Below, piece after piece: positions 7,520-13,599 of a DNA stretch of 13,599 bases. The notes below the pieces were generated by a model. The model saw only the letters and a list, made by a program, of their open reading frames with translations. It did not search any database and had not been told where the DNA came from. Where the stretch lies: NCBI GenBank assembly GCA_003164475.1, contig PLTL01000071.1:1-13599 (forward strand). The letters are read 5' to 3'. A program made the position numbers and the translations under genes. Source of the stretch: Candidatus Dormiibacterota bacterium (lineage in GTDB: Bacteria > Chloroflexota > Dormibacteria > UBA8260 > Bog-877). Position 1 is the stretch's first letter. Every line of letters starts with the position of its first letter.

Positions 7520-9853
7520 TCACCCCTTCGGCGCGGTTCGCTCCGGCTCCTCGGCCTGCGTCCGACCCTCGCCTCTCGCGCCCGTTCCGGGCACGACGCG
7601 GAGAGGGGTGAAGCCGAGCACCCGGGGCGTGGGTCCGGCAGGTGTCGGGACATCGGCAAGGCGCTGGAGCAGCCCCTCGAGCGCCGCCTGGTCGCCCTCT
7701 GCCGCCGCCCTCTCCAGCTCGGTCAGGGGGATGGTCGTCAGCATGCGCTCCATCTCCTCTTTGGCCTCGATGAGCTGCCCGCGGGTCGAGGCTTTGGGGA
7801 CGTAGAAGTCGCAGCGAGCGCAAGCCATCCGATGTGGGCACTGCTCGAAGAAAGAGTACGTGCAAAAGCCGTGGCCGAGGTTGTAGTAGTGCCAGGGCGC
7901 GCCGACGGCGGCGGCGCCGCTCTGCACCGCCTCGCGATCGATCAGCACCTCGATGGAGCGGACGTTCCGCGCGAAATAGCCGGCGTCACGGTAGGCTTTG
8001 GTCAGCGTGTTGGGGGTGATGAGGGCGTAGTGCTGGGTGGCTGCCGGGGACCGATGGCCGAGCCACGCCTGCAGCTCGAACAGGCTCATCGGGTCCTTCG
8101 CATTGTAGAGCTGGGTCGCGATCGTGGCCCGCGCCCGATGCGAGGTGATCGTGCCGCGCGCGTCGGAGAGGGGAACGCCTGCCTTGCGGCACAGCATGGG
8201 AATCAGGTGGTCATTGAGGTACTGCCCGGGAAGGCGCCGAGCCCGATGGCAGAAGAGGAAGGAAACGAGCTCTCCGGTTCTCCGGTCGGCGAGGAGCGGC
8301 TGGCGACCGCGCACCGTCTCCCAAGCGGCGATGGTCGTTCCCACCAAGGCGTCGACCGGCTTGGTGTATGGCCGTCCCGTCTTGTGGGCGGGGACGTCGA
8401 GCAGACACACCCCAGCTCCATCGTCAGCAGCGGGTTCCTGCCAGCGCACGCAGCCGGCGCGCAGCCGGGCGATCTCGTCGCTACGCAGCCCGGCGAAGAG
8501 CCAGACCAGCGCCAGGGCGCGCATGAACTCAAGGGGATAATGCGGCGCCCGCCCCGTTGGAGTGCTGGCCGATCCGCTCCGAGCGTCCTCGCCGGTAAGA
8601 TTGATCCCCGCCCACATGAGCTTCGCCCAGACGTCGTCGGCAATCACTCGCGGGGCAGGGCTGATCAGGGCACCGATGCTGCGAGGAATCGCGAAGCTCC
8701 GCGACGGGTTGAAACGCCGGGAGATCCACTCCCACTCCTGCGCGTCCCTGAAGGCGATGCTGAGGGCGTGGAGGGCCGCGGCCTTCGACCGGGGAGAGAG
8801 CGCATGCCCTGCAGCGGGAAGCGGGCCTGGATGGCTGGCTGTGTATTCGCCACGCTGCATCCGGTCGATGGCAGCCACAGCCTCGGCGGCGAGCTGTCGC
8901 GTCCACTGACCGGGGCCGGTGACGTCGGGGTGGCTGCCGTGGAGCCACCTCCCGATCTTGAGCAGCCAGAAGCGGCTGGTGGCGCGGGTCTTGGCCGCGA
9001 GGGTCGATGTCGTCTCCCATTGCTCGACCCACTCCGCCCACTCCACTGCCATCCCCACGCCACGGGCCTCGGCGAGCCGGGCGTCGGCGACGTCCTGCTC
9101 GGGGAGTGGCCTGTCGATGACCCCGAGGTGCGCGAGCACCCGGCTCAGGCAGCAGACAAGCCCTCGACTCCGGTGGCTCATGCCGGCCTCGTGTCGGAGG
9201 CGCTCCAGGGTCGGCGTGGTCATGCGGGCAAGCTCAGGACTGCCATGGGCGAGCATCACCCTGCCAGCCAGGCTCCGCAGGTTTCGCAGCGTATCCGGCG
9301 AGTATCCCCAGCCGGCGACGGTCTCCTCGATCAGGGCCAACTGGGCGTCGACGGAGGCGGGGCCGAAAACCTTGCGGGCAATGCCTCGCCACTCCACGTT
9401 GACAACGGCGGACAGGTCCGGCAGGCATCCGAGCACATACGCCGTCGCGATCATGTAGTGGCGGGTCGCCCCTGCCGACGTGGGCCGGTTTGCGGTGAGC
9501 AACCTGCTCCTCTCCGCGGCCAGGACGCGGCCCCATGTCGTCCGGTCCCAGGCCCAGAAGCTCGTCCCTTCCCACAGGCAGGCCCGCAACAGAGCGAGCA
9601 GCGCGCGGTCCTTCCAGTATGGGTTCCCCTCGATGAGAGTGAGTGCGTCACGGAGCGGACGCGCCAGCCGCTCGGCATCAGTGAGTCGGTCCAGGATGCC
9701 CTCTACCGTGCGACCTCCCCAACCATGAGCTACCCCGAGGGCAGAAAGCGCCTCTCGCTCCTGCGGCGTCAGCCCGGAGGACGTGTCGTAGCCCTCCGCA
9801 CCGAGGCGTCCGGGTGCTCCATCTGGGGTACGAGGAGATGCCGACGCTGTCAC
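7520..9853 (-). CDS. tnpB: Tyrosine recombinase TnpB of a Tn554-type transposon
   Basis: A 777-aa tyrosine recombinase with a long N-terminal region and a catalytic domain at roughly 400-625. Active-site residues: Arg457 (AGLRSDEI), Lys491 (AHKTGRP), His572-x-x-Arg575 (SHRARATIAT), His600 (WLGHRS) and Tyr609 (TQHYALI). After it comes a four-cysteine segment (Cys664, 672, 678, 681; CPHRMACARCDFYVPK), probably zinc-binding and typical of Tn554-type TnpB, then a helical tail. I chose GTG 9853 because it overlaps the tnpA stop (GTGA) and GAGGAG lies 8 bases upstream. The frame stays open to 10057, but that extension runs inside tnpA. Tn554 TnpB is 630 aa; this one is longer mainly at the ends. 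It acts with TnpA at the element ends. Confidence 0.9.
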   Translation of the reverse strand: MTASASPRTPDGAPGRLGAEGYDTSSGLTPQEREALSALGVAHGWGGRTVEGILDRLTDAERLARPLRDALTLIEGNPYWKDRALLALLRACLWEGTSFWAWDRTTWGRVLAAERSRLLTANRPTSAGATRHYMIATAYVLGCLPDLSAVVNVEWRGIARKVFGPASVDAQLALIEETVAGWGYSPDTLRNLRSLAGRVMLAHGSPELARMTTPTLERLRHEAGMSHRSRGLVCCLSRVLAHLGVIDRPLPEQDVADARLAEARGVGMAVEWAEWVEQWETTSTLAAKTRATSRFWLLKIGRWLHGSHPDVTGPGQWTRQLAAEAVAAIDRMQRGEYTASHPGPLPAAGHALSPRSKAAALHALSIAFRDAQEWEWISRRFNPSRSFAIPRSIGALISPAPRVIADDVWAKLMWAGINLTGEDARSGSASTPTGRAPHYPLEFMRALALVWLFAGLRSDEIARLRAGCVRWQEPAADDGAGVCLLDVPAHKTGRPYTKPVDALVGTTIAAWETVRGRQPLLADRRTGELVSFLFCHRARRLPGQYLNDHLIPMLCRKAGVPLSDARGTITSHRARATIATQLYNAKDPMSLFELQAWLGHRSPAATQHYALITPNTLTKAYRDAGYFARNVRSIEVLIDREAVQSGAAAVGAPWHYYNLGHGFCTYSFFEQCPHRMACARCDFYVPKASTRGQLIEAKEEMERMLTTIPLTELERAAAEGDQAALEGLLQRLADVPTPAGPTPRVLGFTPLRVVPGTGARGEGRTQAEEPERTAPKG

Positions 9854-10926
9854 CGGGTGCTCTCCTCGGCAGCCGCCGTTGCGGCGAGCTTCTCGACACG
9901 CGCTGCGTGAATCTGAGACATCCCGTCGCGCAGGCGCGAGGCCAGGTCGCGCCCGGAGAGATGGATATAGCGCAGCGTTGTGCTGGTGCTGCGATGGCCC
10001 GCGAACTGGGCGATCGCGTGGATCTCCCAGCCGCAGCGTGCCAGGTCCGTGAGACACAGATGGCGCAGCGTGTGGGTGCTGAACCGTCGGAGGCCCACCG
10101 TGTCGGCGAGGCGGCGCACCACCTTCGACCAGGTCCAGACGGTGATCGGCTGACCCCGGTTGCGCCGAGACTCCGACACGAAGAGGGGCCCCCGCCGCGT
10201 GGTGATCCCCCGGCGGTGCTGGAGGTAGAGGGCGAGGAGGGTCCCGGTCGCCGCCGAGTAGGGGACGACGCGGCCGCGGCGGTTCTTCGTCGTCTCGGCC
10301 CGGATCCGCAGCGTCCGATGGGCCGGGTCGAGGTCGTCGGTGGCGAGAGCGCAGAGCTCCTCGCGCCGCAGCGCAGCGTCATACGCCAGCGCGAGCATGA
10401 GCCGGTCGCGGAGGGGGAGAGCCCGCGCCGCCTGCAGCAGCAGGCACCATTCCGCGTCGGTGGGAATCCACGGTAATGCCGTGAACTGAGGGATCAGCCC
10501 GCGGTGGCGCTCACCGCCGAAGCCTCGCCCGACGGTATAGCGGCCGCGGCCCACCGGGTTGGTGGGGCAGATGCATTCCTCGACGAGGTAGTCGTAGAAG
10601 AGGCGGACGGCGACGAGGCGCTGCTGCAGGGTGGCGTTGGCGAGACCCGCTCCCGAGCCGATGCCGACGCTGCCGCCTCGTCGAGGATGCGGTCGCGCCA
10701 TGAGGTCGCGGACGTACCGGGCGATGTCGGAGCGGCCGGCCCGGCAGGGGTCGATGCCATCGCGGACGCATACGGCCAGGTAGTCGGCCAGAGCCCGCCC
10801 GTAGGCCTCGACGGTGCGCGGTGCCAGGCCGAGGTCTGTTTGCAACTCGAGCCAGGCGCTCGCAGGGGGAGCGGCATCGAGGGCGGCCCGCCAGCCGCTC
10901 TCCACAGGCGGCACCGCCAGCAACAT
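9850..10926 (-). CDS. tnpA: Tyrosine recombinase TnpA of a Tn554-type transposon
   Basis: A 358-aa tyrosine recombinase (Tn554 TnpA is 361 aa). A SAM-like N-terminal DNA-binding domain (about 24-120; LAPRTVEAYGRALADYL and LQQRLVAVRLFYDYL) precedes the catalytic domain. Active-site residues: Arg187 (AALRREEL), Lys214 (ETTKNRRG), His285-x-x-Arg288 (THTLRHL), His311 (FAGHRST) and Tyr320 (LRYIHLSG). I chose ATG 10926 because GGAG lies 9 bases upstream and the length then matches Tn554. The frame is open to an ATG at 11016, but that codon lies in the integration core, so the longer form would depend on the insertion site. tnpB follows with a 4-base overlap, so the two are co-translated. It cuts and rejoins the element ends. 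Confidence 0.92.
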   Translation of the reverse strand: MLLAVPPVESGWRAALDAAPPASAWLELQTDLGLAPRTVEAYGRALADYLAVCVRDGIDPCRAGRSDIARYVRDLMARPHPRRGGSVGIGSGAGLANATLQQRLVAVRLFYDYLVEECICPTNPVGRGRYTVGRGFGGERHRGLIPQFTALPWIPTDAEWCLLLQAARALPLRDRLMLALAYDAALRREELCALATDDLDPAHRTLRIRAETTKNRRGRVVPYSAATGTLLALYLQHRRGITTRRGPLFVSESRRNRGQPITVWTWSKVVRRLADTVGLRRFSTHTLRHLCLTDLARCGWEIHAIAQFAGHRSTSTTLRYIHLSGRDLASRLRDGMSQIHAARVEKLAATAAAEESTR

Positions 10927-10936
10927 ATCCCCAATC

Positions 10937-10953
10937 TCCACAGAATCCACAGA
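10937..10953 (+). repeat. Two tandem TCCACAGA motifs near the right end of the transposon
   Basis: TCCACAGA occurs at 10937-10944 and 10946-10953, a 9-base period, in the same outward orientation as the single copy in the left terminal repeat (minus strand of 4548-4555). The longer 11-mer TCCACAGAATC is shared between 10937-10947 and the left end (minus strand of 4545-4555). These look like arm-type recombinase sites. They also overlap the tnpA leader, so binding there could regulate tnpA. Confidence 0.55.
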
Positions 10954-10995
10954 GAGGGGTTCCCCCGCACCCCCTCCCCAGAGACTACTACGAGG

Positions 10996-11013
10996 GAGTG
11001 ATATTCCCCATAA
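10996..11013. repeat. Right terminal inverted repeat of the Tn554-like element
   Basis: Plus-strand GAGTGATATTCCCCATAA, the inverted partner of 4547-4564, with 15 of 18 positions matching and TGATATTCC unbroken. It abuts the right core CATAGA (11014-11019), after which the N-terminal coding part of the ArdC-like gene begins. Confidence 0.8.
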
Positions 11014-11161
11014 CATAGATCAGAAGTGTGTTGCCCCAGCTGTACCGGTGGAAGCGACGCTGGACTTCGAGCCAGGCCCGCCACGCTGTCGAGCTGGTCA
11101 GGCCGGCGACGCCGTCAGCAAGGGTGGCGAGCAGGTCGGTCCGGGTGGTGCTGGCGTCCAT
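11014..11161 (-). pseudogene. N-terminal 48 codons of the split ArdC-like antirestriction gene
   Basis: From ATG 11161 the translation reads MDASTTRTDLLATLADGVAG, LTSSTAWRAWLEVQRRFHRY and SWGNTLLI. The pattern W..wL..qrrFHrYSw.NtLLI is the usual start of ArdC-type ssDNA-binding domains, directly preceding the QRPDATRVAGF segment found 6.5 kb away. GGAGG lies 9 bases before the ATG (plus strand about 11171-11175). After LLI the frame enters the transposon and stops within 9 codons. The fragment still has its own start signals and could make a short, non-functional peptide. It is the upstream half of the same gene as 3848-4546. Confidence 0.88.
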
Positions 11162-11675
11162 GGCGGGGGTCCTCCGGTGGGGTGCGGCTGCGACGCGCAG
11201 CGACATGGCGGAGGCCGAGCGAGCGGAGGGAGGAGCCGCAGGCTCCAACGAAGTGGTGCCCGGAGCTCACCAGCGAGGCCGGAGCACGCTGCCCAGCAGA
11301 GCAGTTCGCACCCCACCAGGAACACCGCTCCGCCGGGATCGCGCGGACCCCCCGTCTCGCCTGGCCATAGCGGGCCGACGGCCGCGAGCCCCCAACGGTC
11401 ACCCCTCGGCAGTCACCGCACCTCCTGCAACGCGCCTCGCGGAAGCCGGCCAGGACAGCGCCCCCCACATCGCCCGCAGGATCCGCCGACCCCGAGGGGA
11501 GAACACTCGTCGACGTGCTGGGGGTGCGCGGATCCACCCACTAGGCCGAGGGTAGACTGGCGGCGCCGCGCCAGCGCATGAGGGCACACCATGACCACAC
11601 ATCGATCGCCGGTGACGAACGAGAGCCTCGACCTGGACTGGCGACGGGCGTTGCGCTGACCGCTTGAGACTGCCG
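11162..11675. other. Leader and non-coding region between the ArdC-like gene and the reductase
   Basis: I see no convincing gene here. On the ArdC leader side is a perfect hairpin, GGAGCC-gca-GGCTCC (11232-11246), and the 20-base leader motif at 11182-11201 shared with the 71-aa gene. Further right, a -10-like TAGACT (11553-11558) precedes a tiny frame at 11591-11659 (22 codons, MTTHRSPVTNESLDLDWRRA...), which might be the start of a lost gene. Open frames crossing the region are G/C-driven, rich in Arg, Pro and Ala, and lack motifs. Confidence 0.45.
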
Positions 11676-11695
11676 ATTCAAACGAACGTATGAAT
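11676..11695. promoter_or_regulatory. 20-bp operator-like palindrome before the ketopantoate-reductase-like gene
   Basis: ATTCAAACGAACGTATGAAT: arms ATTCA-n-ACG and CGT-n-TGAAT pair perfectly except one central pair and one flanking pair. It ends 12 bases before the ATG and overlaps a possible -10 (TATGAA, 11689-11694) with TTGAGA (11664-11669) 19 bases upstream. The form is typical of TetR-family operators. No intact regulator lies next to it in this window. Confidence 0.55.
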
Positions 11696-11707
11696 GAGTG
11701 AGCTGCC

Positions 11708-12580
11708 ATGAAACTTCTCGTGTACGGTGCCGGGGTTACCGGGAGCCTGTTCTCCGCCCGCCTGCATGAGGCCGGGCACGACGTCTCCCTCCTCGCCCGA
11801 GGCGAGCGCCTGAGCGCCCTGCGAGAGCACGGCGTACTGCTCGCCGAGGGCGACAGTCCGGCCACCAGGCAGGTCCCGGTCCCCGTGGTCGAGCGCCCGG
11901 CCGGCCGGTACGACCTGACCGCCGTCTGCGTCCGCACCCATCAGGTGGACGCCGTGCTCGAGTCGATCGCCGGGCTCGACGGCGACGTACTGTTCCTGCT
12001 GAACTGGGCGGCCGGTCCGGAGCCGCTGGGCGCGGCAATCGGCCGCGAGCGCGTGCTGCTCGGCTTCCCCACGGCGGCCGGCACCATGGACGGGGAGGTG
12101 GTCCGCTACAGGGCGGCCACGCTGATGACCCGCCTGGTCCGGATGCCGATCGGCGAACCCGATGGCCGTATCACTCCGCGACTGGAACGAATCGTGCAGA
12201 CGTTCCGCTCCGCAGGAATCAACGCCAAGGCCGAACCCCAGATGGACGCCTGGCTCAAGACGCACACCGCGTTCGCGGTGCCGCTCGGGCAGGCGGTGCA
12301 CGCTGCGGGCGGCCCCGAGGCTCTGGCCGGCGACCCGGACGCGATCCGCGACATGATCCGGCTCATGAGGCAGAACCTCGAGGCCATGCCGACGCGGCCG
12401 GTCCCGCGTGCCTTTAACGCGTTGCGCACCGTGCCCGAAGGGGTACTCGTGGCCCTGTTCCGCCAGTTCCTGCGCAGTCCGACGGCTGCACACAGCGGCC
12501 TCGGCACCGCCTCGCCCGCGGAGTCCACCGAACTCGACCGGATGGCCGAGCAGATGCGCGCCTTTGCGAGAGCCCGTTAG
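11708..12580 (+). CDS. Ketopantoate reductase-family (ApbA/PanE-like) oxidoreductase
   Basis: A 290-aa cytosolic NADPH-dependent reductase-like protein. The N-terminal Rossmann fold starts with YGAGVTGSLFSARLHEAGHD (GxGxxG at 7-12) and LLARGERLSALREHGV, the NADP-binding loop typical of the family. Asn99 (LLNWAAG) and Lys184 (AWLKTHTAF) match in position the Asn and catalytic Lys of PanE. The C-terminal helical domain is present, and the length fits PanE (about 300 aa). The usual substrate-loop motif LQNG is altered to LLNW, so it may not act on ketopantoate, and pantothenate genes are absent nearby. The ribosome site before ATG 11708 is weak (GAGTGAG at 11695-11701). A palindrome upstream suggests repression by a regulator outside this window. 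Confidence 0.88.
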   Translation: MKLLVYGAGVTGSLFSARLHEAGHDVSLLARGERLSALREHGVLLAEGDSPATRQVPVPVVERPAGRYDLTAVCVRTHQVDAVLESIAGLDGDVLFLLNWAAGPEPLGAAIGRERVLLGFPTAAGTMDGEVVRYRAATLMTRLVRMPIGEPDGRITPRLERIVQTFRSAGINAKAEPQMDAWLKTHTAFAVPLGQAVHAAGGPEALAGDPDAIRDMIRLMRQNLEAMPTRPVPRAFNALRTVPEGVLVALFRQFLRSPTAAHSGLGTASPAESTELDRMAEQMRAFARAR

Positions 12581-12616
12581 GCGACATTTCCGTCGGCGAG
12601 CGGAGTCCTCGGTGTC

Positions 12617-13148
12617 GTGAAGCCTGGAGAACCTCATGATCATCTTGAGGGCTTCACCCGTTTCATCCGCCTCCACAGAGGCCACATCGGCTGGATCGGT
12701 GGACGCGAGGGCGTCTGGACGACCACGGAGCGCCTGGCGGGCTACGTGGCCACCATGCAGGAGGCAGGGCTGGAGCCGCTCACCGCAATGAGGGAATTCT
12801 CGGTGGAGATGGGCTACCGGGCGACGGAGTTGATGCTGGACGAGCATCCCGAACGTGTCTGGCTTGGTCATCGCCAACAACCAGATGGCCATCGGCGCCC
12901 TCCAGGCTTTGCGCGCCCGCGCCATCCGCATCCCGGACACGATCGGGGTCGTCGCTTTCGACGACCCACCGTGGGCCAACCTGGTCGAGCCGCCGCTCAC
13001 CACCATCGCTCAACCAATCAAGGAGATCGCCGAGGCCGCGGTGGAGCAACTCTTTCAGCGCGTGGGGGACCGGACCATGCCCCCACAGCGGATCACCCTT
13101 CATCGCGTCAGCAGATCCGGGGGTCGTCCCAGCCCCGAGTTCCCTTGA
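12617..13148 (+). pseudogene. Decayed LacI-family regulator (sugar-binding domain only)
   Basis: The first frame (from 12617) contains RGHIGWIGGREGVWTTTERL with AGYVATMQEAGLEP, FSVEMGYRATELMLDEHPER. Near 12850-12860 the frame shifts, and the continuation VSGLVIANNQMAIGALQALR, IPDTIGVVAFDDPPWANLVE and PLTTIAQPIKEIAEAAVEQL runs to a stop at 13146-13148. These are consecutive parts of the periplasmic-binding-like effector domain of LacI/GalR regulators. The helix-turn-helix head and the first part of the sensor domain are missing, and the two pieces need a one-base change to join. It cannot work as a repressor. It follows the reductase gene on the same strand by 36 bp, but the missing head suggests it is a fragment, not part of an operon. 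Confidence 0.8.
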
Positions 13149-13378
13149 CGGCCTAGCCCGCGCTCGTTCAGGGCAGCACGCGGTCACACCGGTCGCGTCC
13201 TGGCTCTGCTGAAAAAAAGCGAGCCGCTGCCACGCAGTTGTTTTGGTCACTCTAGGCGATAAGCTCCTAGCCGGTCAAGCCCTCCTTGGCAGCTGCTCGC
13301 CATTAGCAACATGTGCGCCGCCGCTGCGCCACGCGAGTGTCGAACACCCGGCACGCCCGGCTGGTGCGCCGCAGGCGA
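13149..13378. other. Intergenic region, no gene seen
   Basis: These 230 bases have lower coding character, an A-run (13211-13218) and a short inverted repeat CTAGG...CCTAG (13252-13256 and 13266-13270). I see no RNA gene, promoter pair or coding frame that I can support. Confidence 0.4.
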
Positions 13379-13599
13379 TCAGTGTCCGACTTCCTCCGGG
13401 GTCTCATACCAGCGGATGCGCTCACCGACCCGGCCCCGGACTTTCCAGGCCATGGTCTTTGGCGCCTTGTCGATCGCCTCGTGGAGGGTCGCGATCTGCG
13501 CGACGACGTCGAAGGACGCGGCCGGGAGCGGCGACTCCGCCCACAGCTCGCCGAGCCTGCCCAGGTTCCGCTCGGTGGTGTGGCAGAAGCCCCAGTCGC
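13379..13599 (-). CDS. C-terminal end of an unidentified protein, running off the right edge
   Basis: The minus-strand frame entering from the window edge gives 72 residues ending at TGA 13381-13379: DWGFCHTTERNLGRLGELWA, then ASFDVVAQIATLHEAIDKAP, KTMAWKVRGRVGERIRWYET and PEEVGH. Codon use has the strong G/C third-position bias of a real gene, and the frame is open to the edge. The segment is mostly helical with a basic patch (KVRGRVGERIRW). I do not recognise the family with confidence. The start and most of the protein lie outside the window. Confidence 0.6.
   Translation of the reverse strand, partial: DWGFCHTTERNLGRLGELWAESPLPAASFDVVAQIATLHEAIDKAPKTMAWKVRGRVGERIRWYETPEEVGH

Larger units (their letters stand above)
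4541..11019. mobile_element. Tn554-type transposon carrying a GntR/ABC transporter operon, inserted in the ArdC-like gene
   Basis: The element body is 4547-11013 (6,467 bp), flanked by non-identical 6-bp cores ACGCGA (4541-4546) and CATAGA (11014-11019). It interrupts one minus-strand gene: codons up to LLI are right of it and codons from QRPDATRV are left of it. Removing the body plus the right core gives LLI-AC-QRPDATRV in frame; keeping the right core instead gives LLI-YG-QRP. Content: tnpA and tnpB tyrosine recombinases (minus), a 71-aa unknown protein (minus), and a convergent gntR-ABC-permease cargo (plus). Tn554-family elements are known to move by tyrosine recombinases, to make no ordinary target duplication and to carry a short core from their previous site. 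These features agree. Ends and target are seen in sequence; the family is inferred from protein motifs and order. Confidence 0.85.

Noticed and set aside
7427..9910. 827-codon open frame on the plus strand
   Set aside because: It is antisense to tnpB, rich in Arg, Gly, Pro and Ala, with no domain motif. Tyrosine-recombinase active-site motifs are clear on the minus strand.
9854..10057. N-terminal extension of tnpB to the ATG at 10057
   Set aside because: It lies inside tnpA and shows no conserved motif; the GTG overlapping the tnpA stop has a good ribosome site.
7520..10926. RIT (recombinase-in-trio) element
   Set aside because: RIT elements carry three recombinases of about 300-400 aa. Here there are two, of 358 and 777 aa, with the large one bearing a cysteine cluster, which fits Tn554 TnpA/TnpB instead.
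11232..11246. Hairpin GGAGCC-gca-GGCTCC as a rho-independent terminator
   Set aside because: No T-run follows on either strand, and it lies in the leader of the ArdC-like gene, so a terminator call is not supported.
11678..13006. 442-codon open frame on the minus strand
   Set aside because: It is antisense to the ketopantoate-reductase-like gene and the LacI remnant, both of which show family motifs on the plus strand.

Overview
The window is high-GC bacterial DNA with dense, often translationally overlapping genes and strong G/C third-position bias. Gene types (TetR/DHA2 efflux pair, YtrA-type GntR/ABC operon, ketopantoate-reductase-like protein, ArdC-like antirestriction protein, Tn554-type recombinases) fit an actinobacterium or a high-GC Chloroflexota relative. 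I cannot fix the taxon from sequence alone. It reads as an accessory or genome-plasticity region, because it holds at least five broken or partial genes (MFS, tRNA-Arg 3' half, ArdC-like protein, LacI regulator, a small remnant).

Left part (1-3802): a DHA2 MFS fragment ends at a nonsense codon where the conserved Trp is expected. It is followed by an intact aldo/keto reductase and then, on the minus strand, the 3' half of a tRNA-Arg(TCT), which is the usual scar of a tyrosine-integrase attachment site. A TetR repressor (minus) and a DHA2 efflux pump (plus) follow as a divergent pair.

Centre (3848-11161): the main result. One ArdC-like gene on the minus strand is cut in two. Its N-terminal 48 codons lie at 11161-11018 and the rest at about 4545-3848. 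Between them sits a 6.47 kb element with an 18-bp imperfect terminal inverted repeat (4547-4564 and 10996-11013, 15 of 18 matching). Removing the element and keeping one 6-bp core restores the reading frame and an expected protein junction. The element encodes two overlapping tyrosine recombinases of Tn554 TnpA/TnpB type (358 and 777 aa, minus strand), a 71-aa unknown protein where Tn554 has tnpC, and a convergent cargo operon (GntR regulator, ABC ATPase, ABC-2 permease). The cargo has its own promoter and a likely operator. The ArdC-like gene also has a one-base frameshift in its HELGH metal motif.

Right part (11162-13599): about 540 bp of leader and non-coding DNA with a perfect hairpin and a 20-bp operator-like palindrome, then an intact ketopantoate-reductase-family gene, a decayed LacI-family sensor domain, and the C-terminal end of an unidentified gene running off the right edge on the minus strand.

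How it fits together: an older island or plasmid-derived region carrying the antirestriction gene was invaded by a Tn554-like transposon, which brought in a self-regulated ABC transporter. TetR/MFS and GntR/ABC are separate, self-controlled export units.
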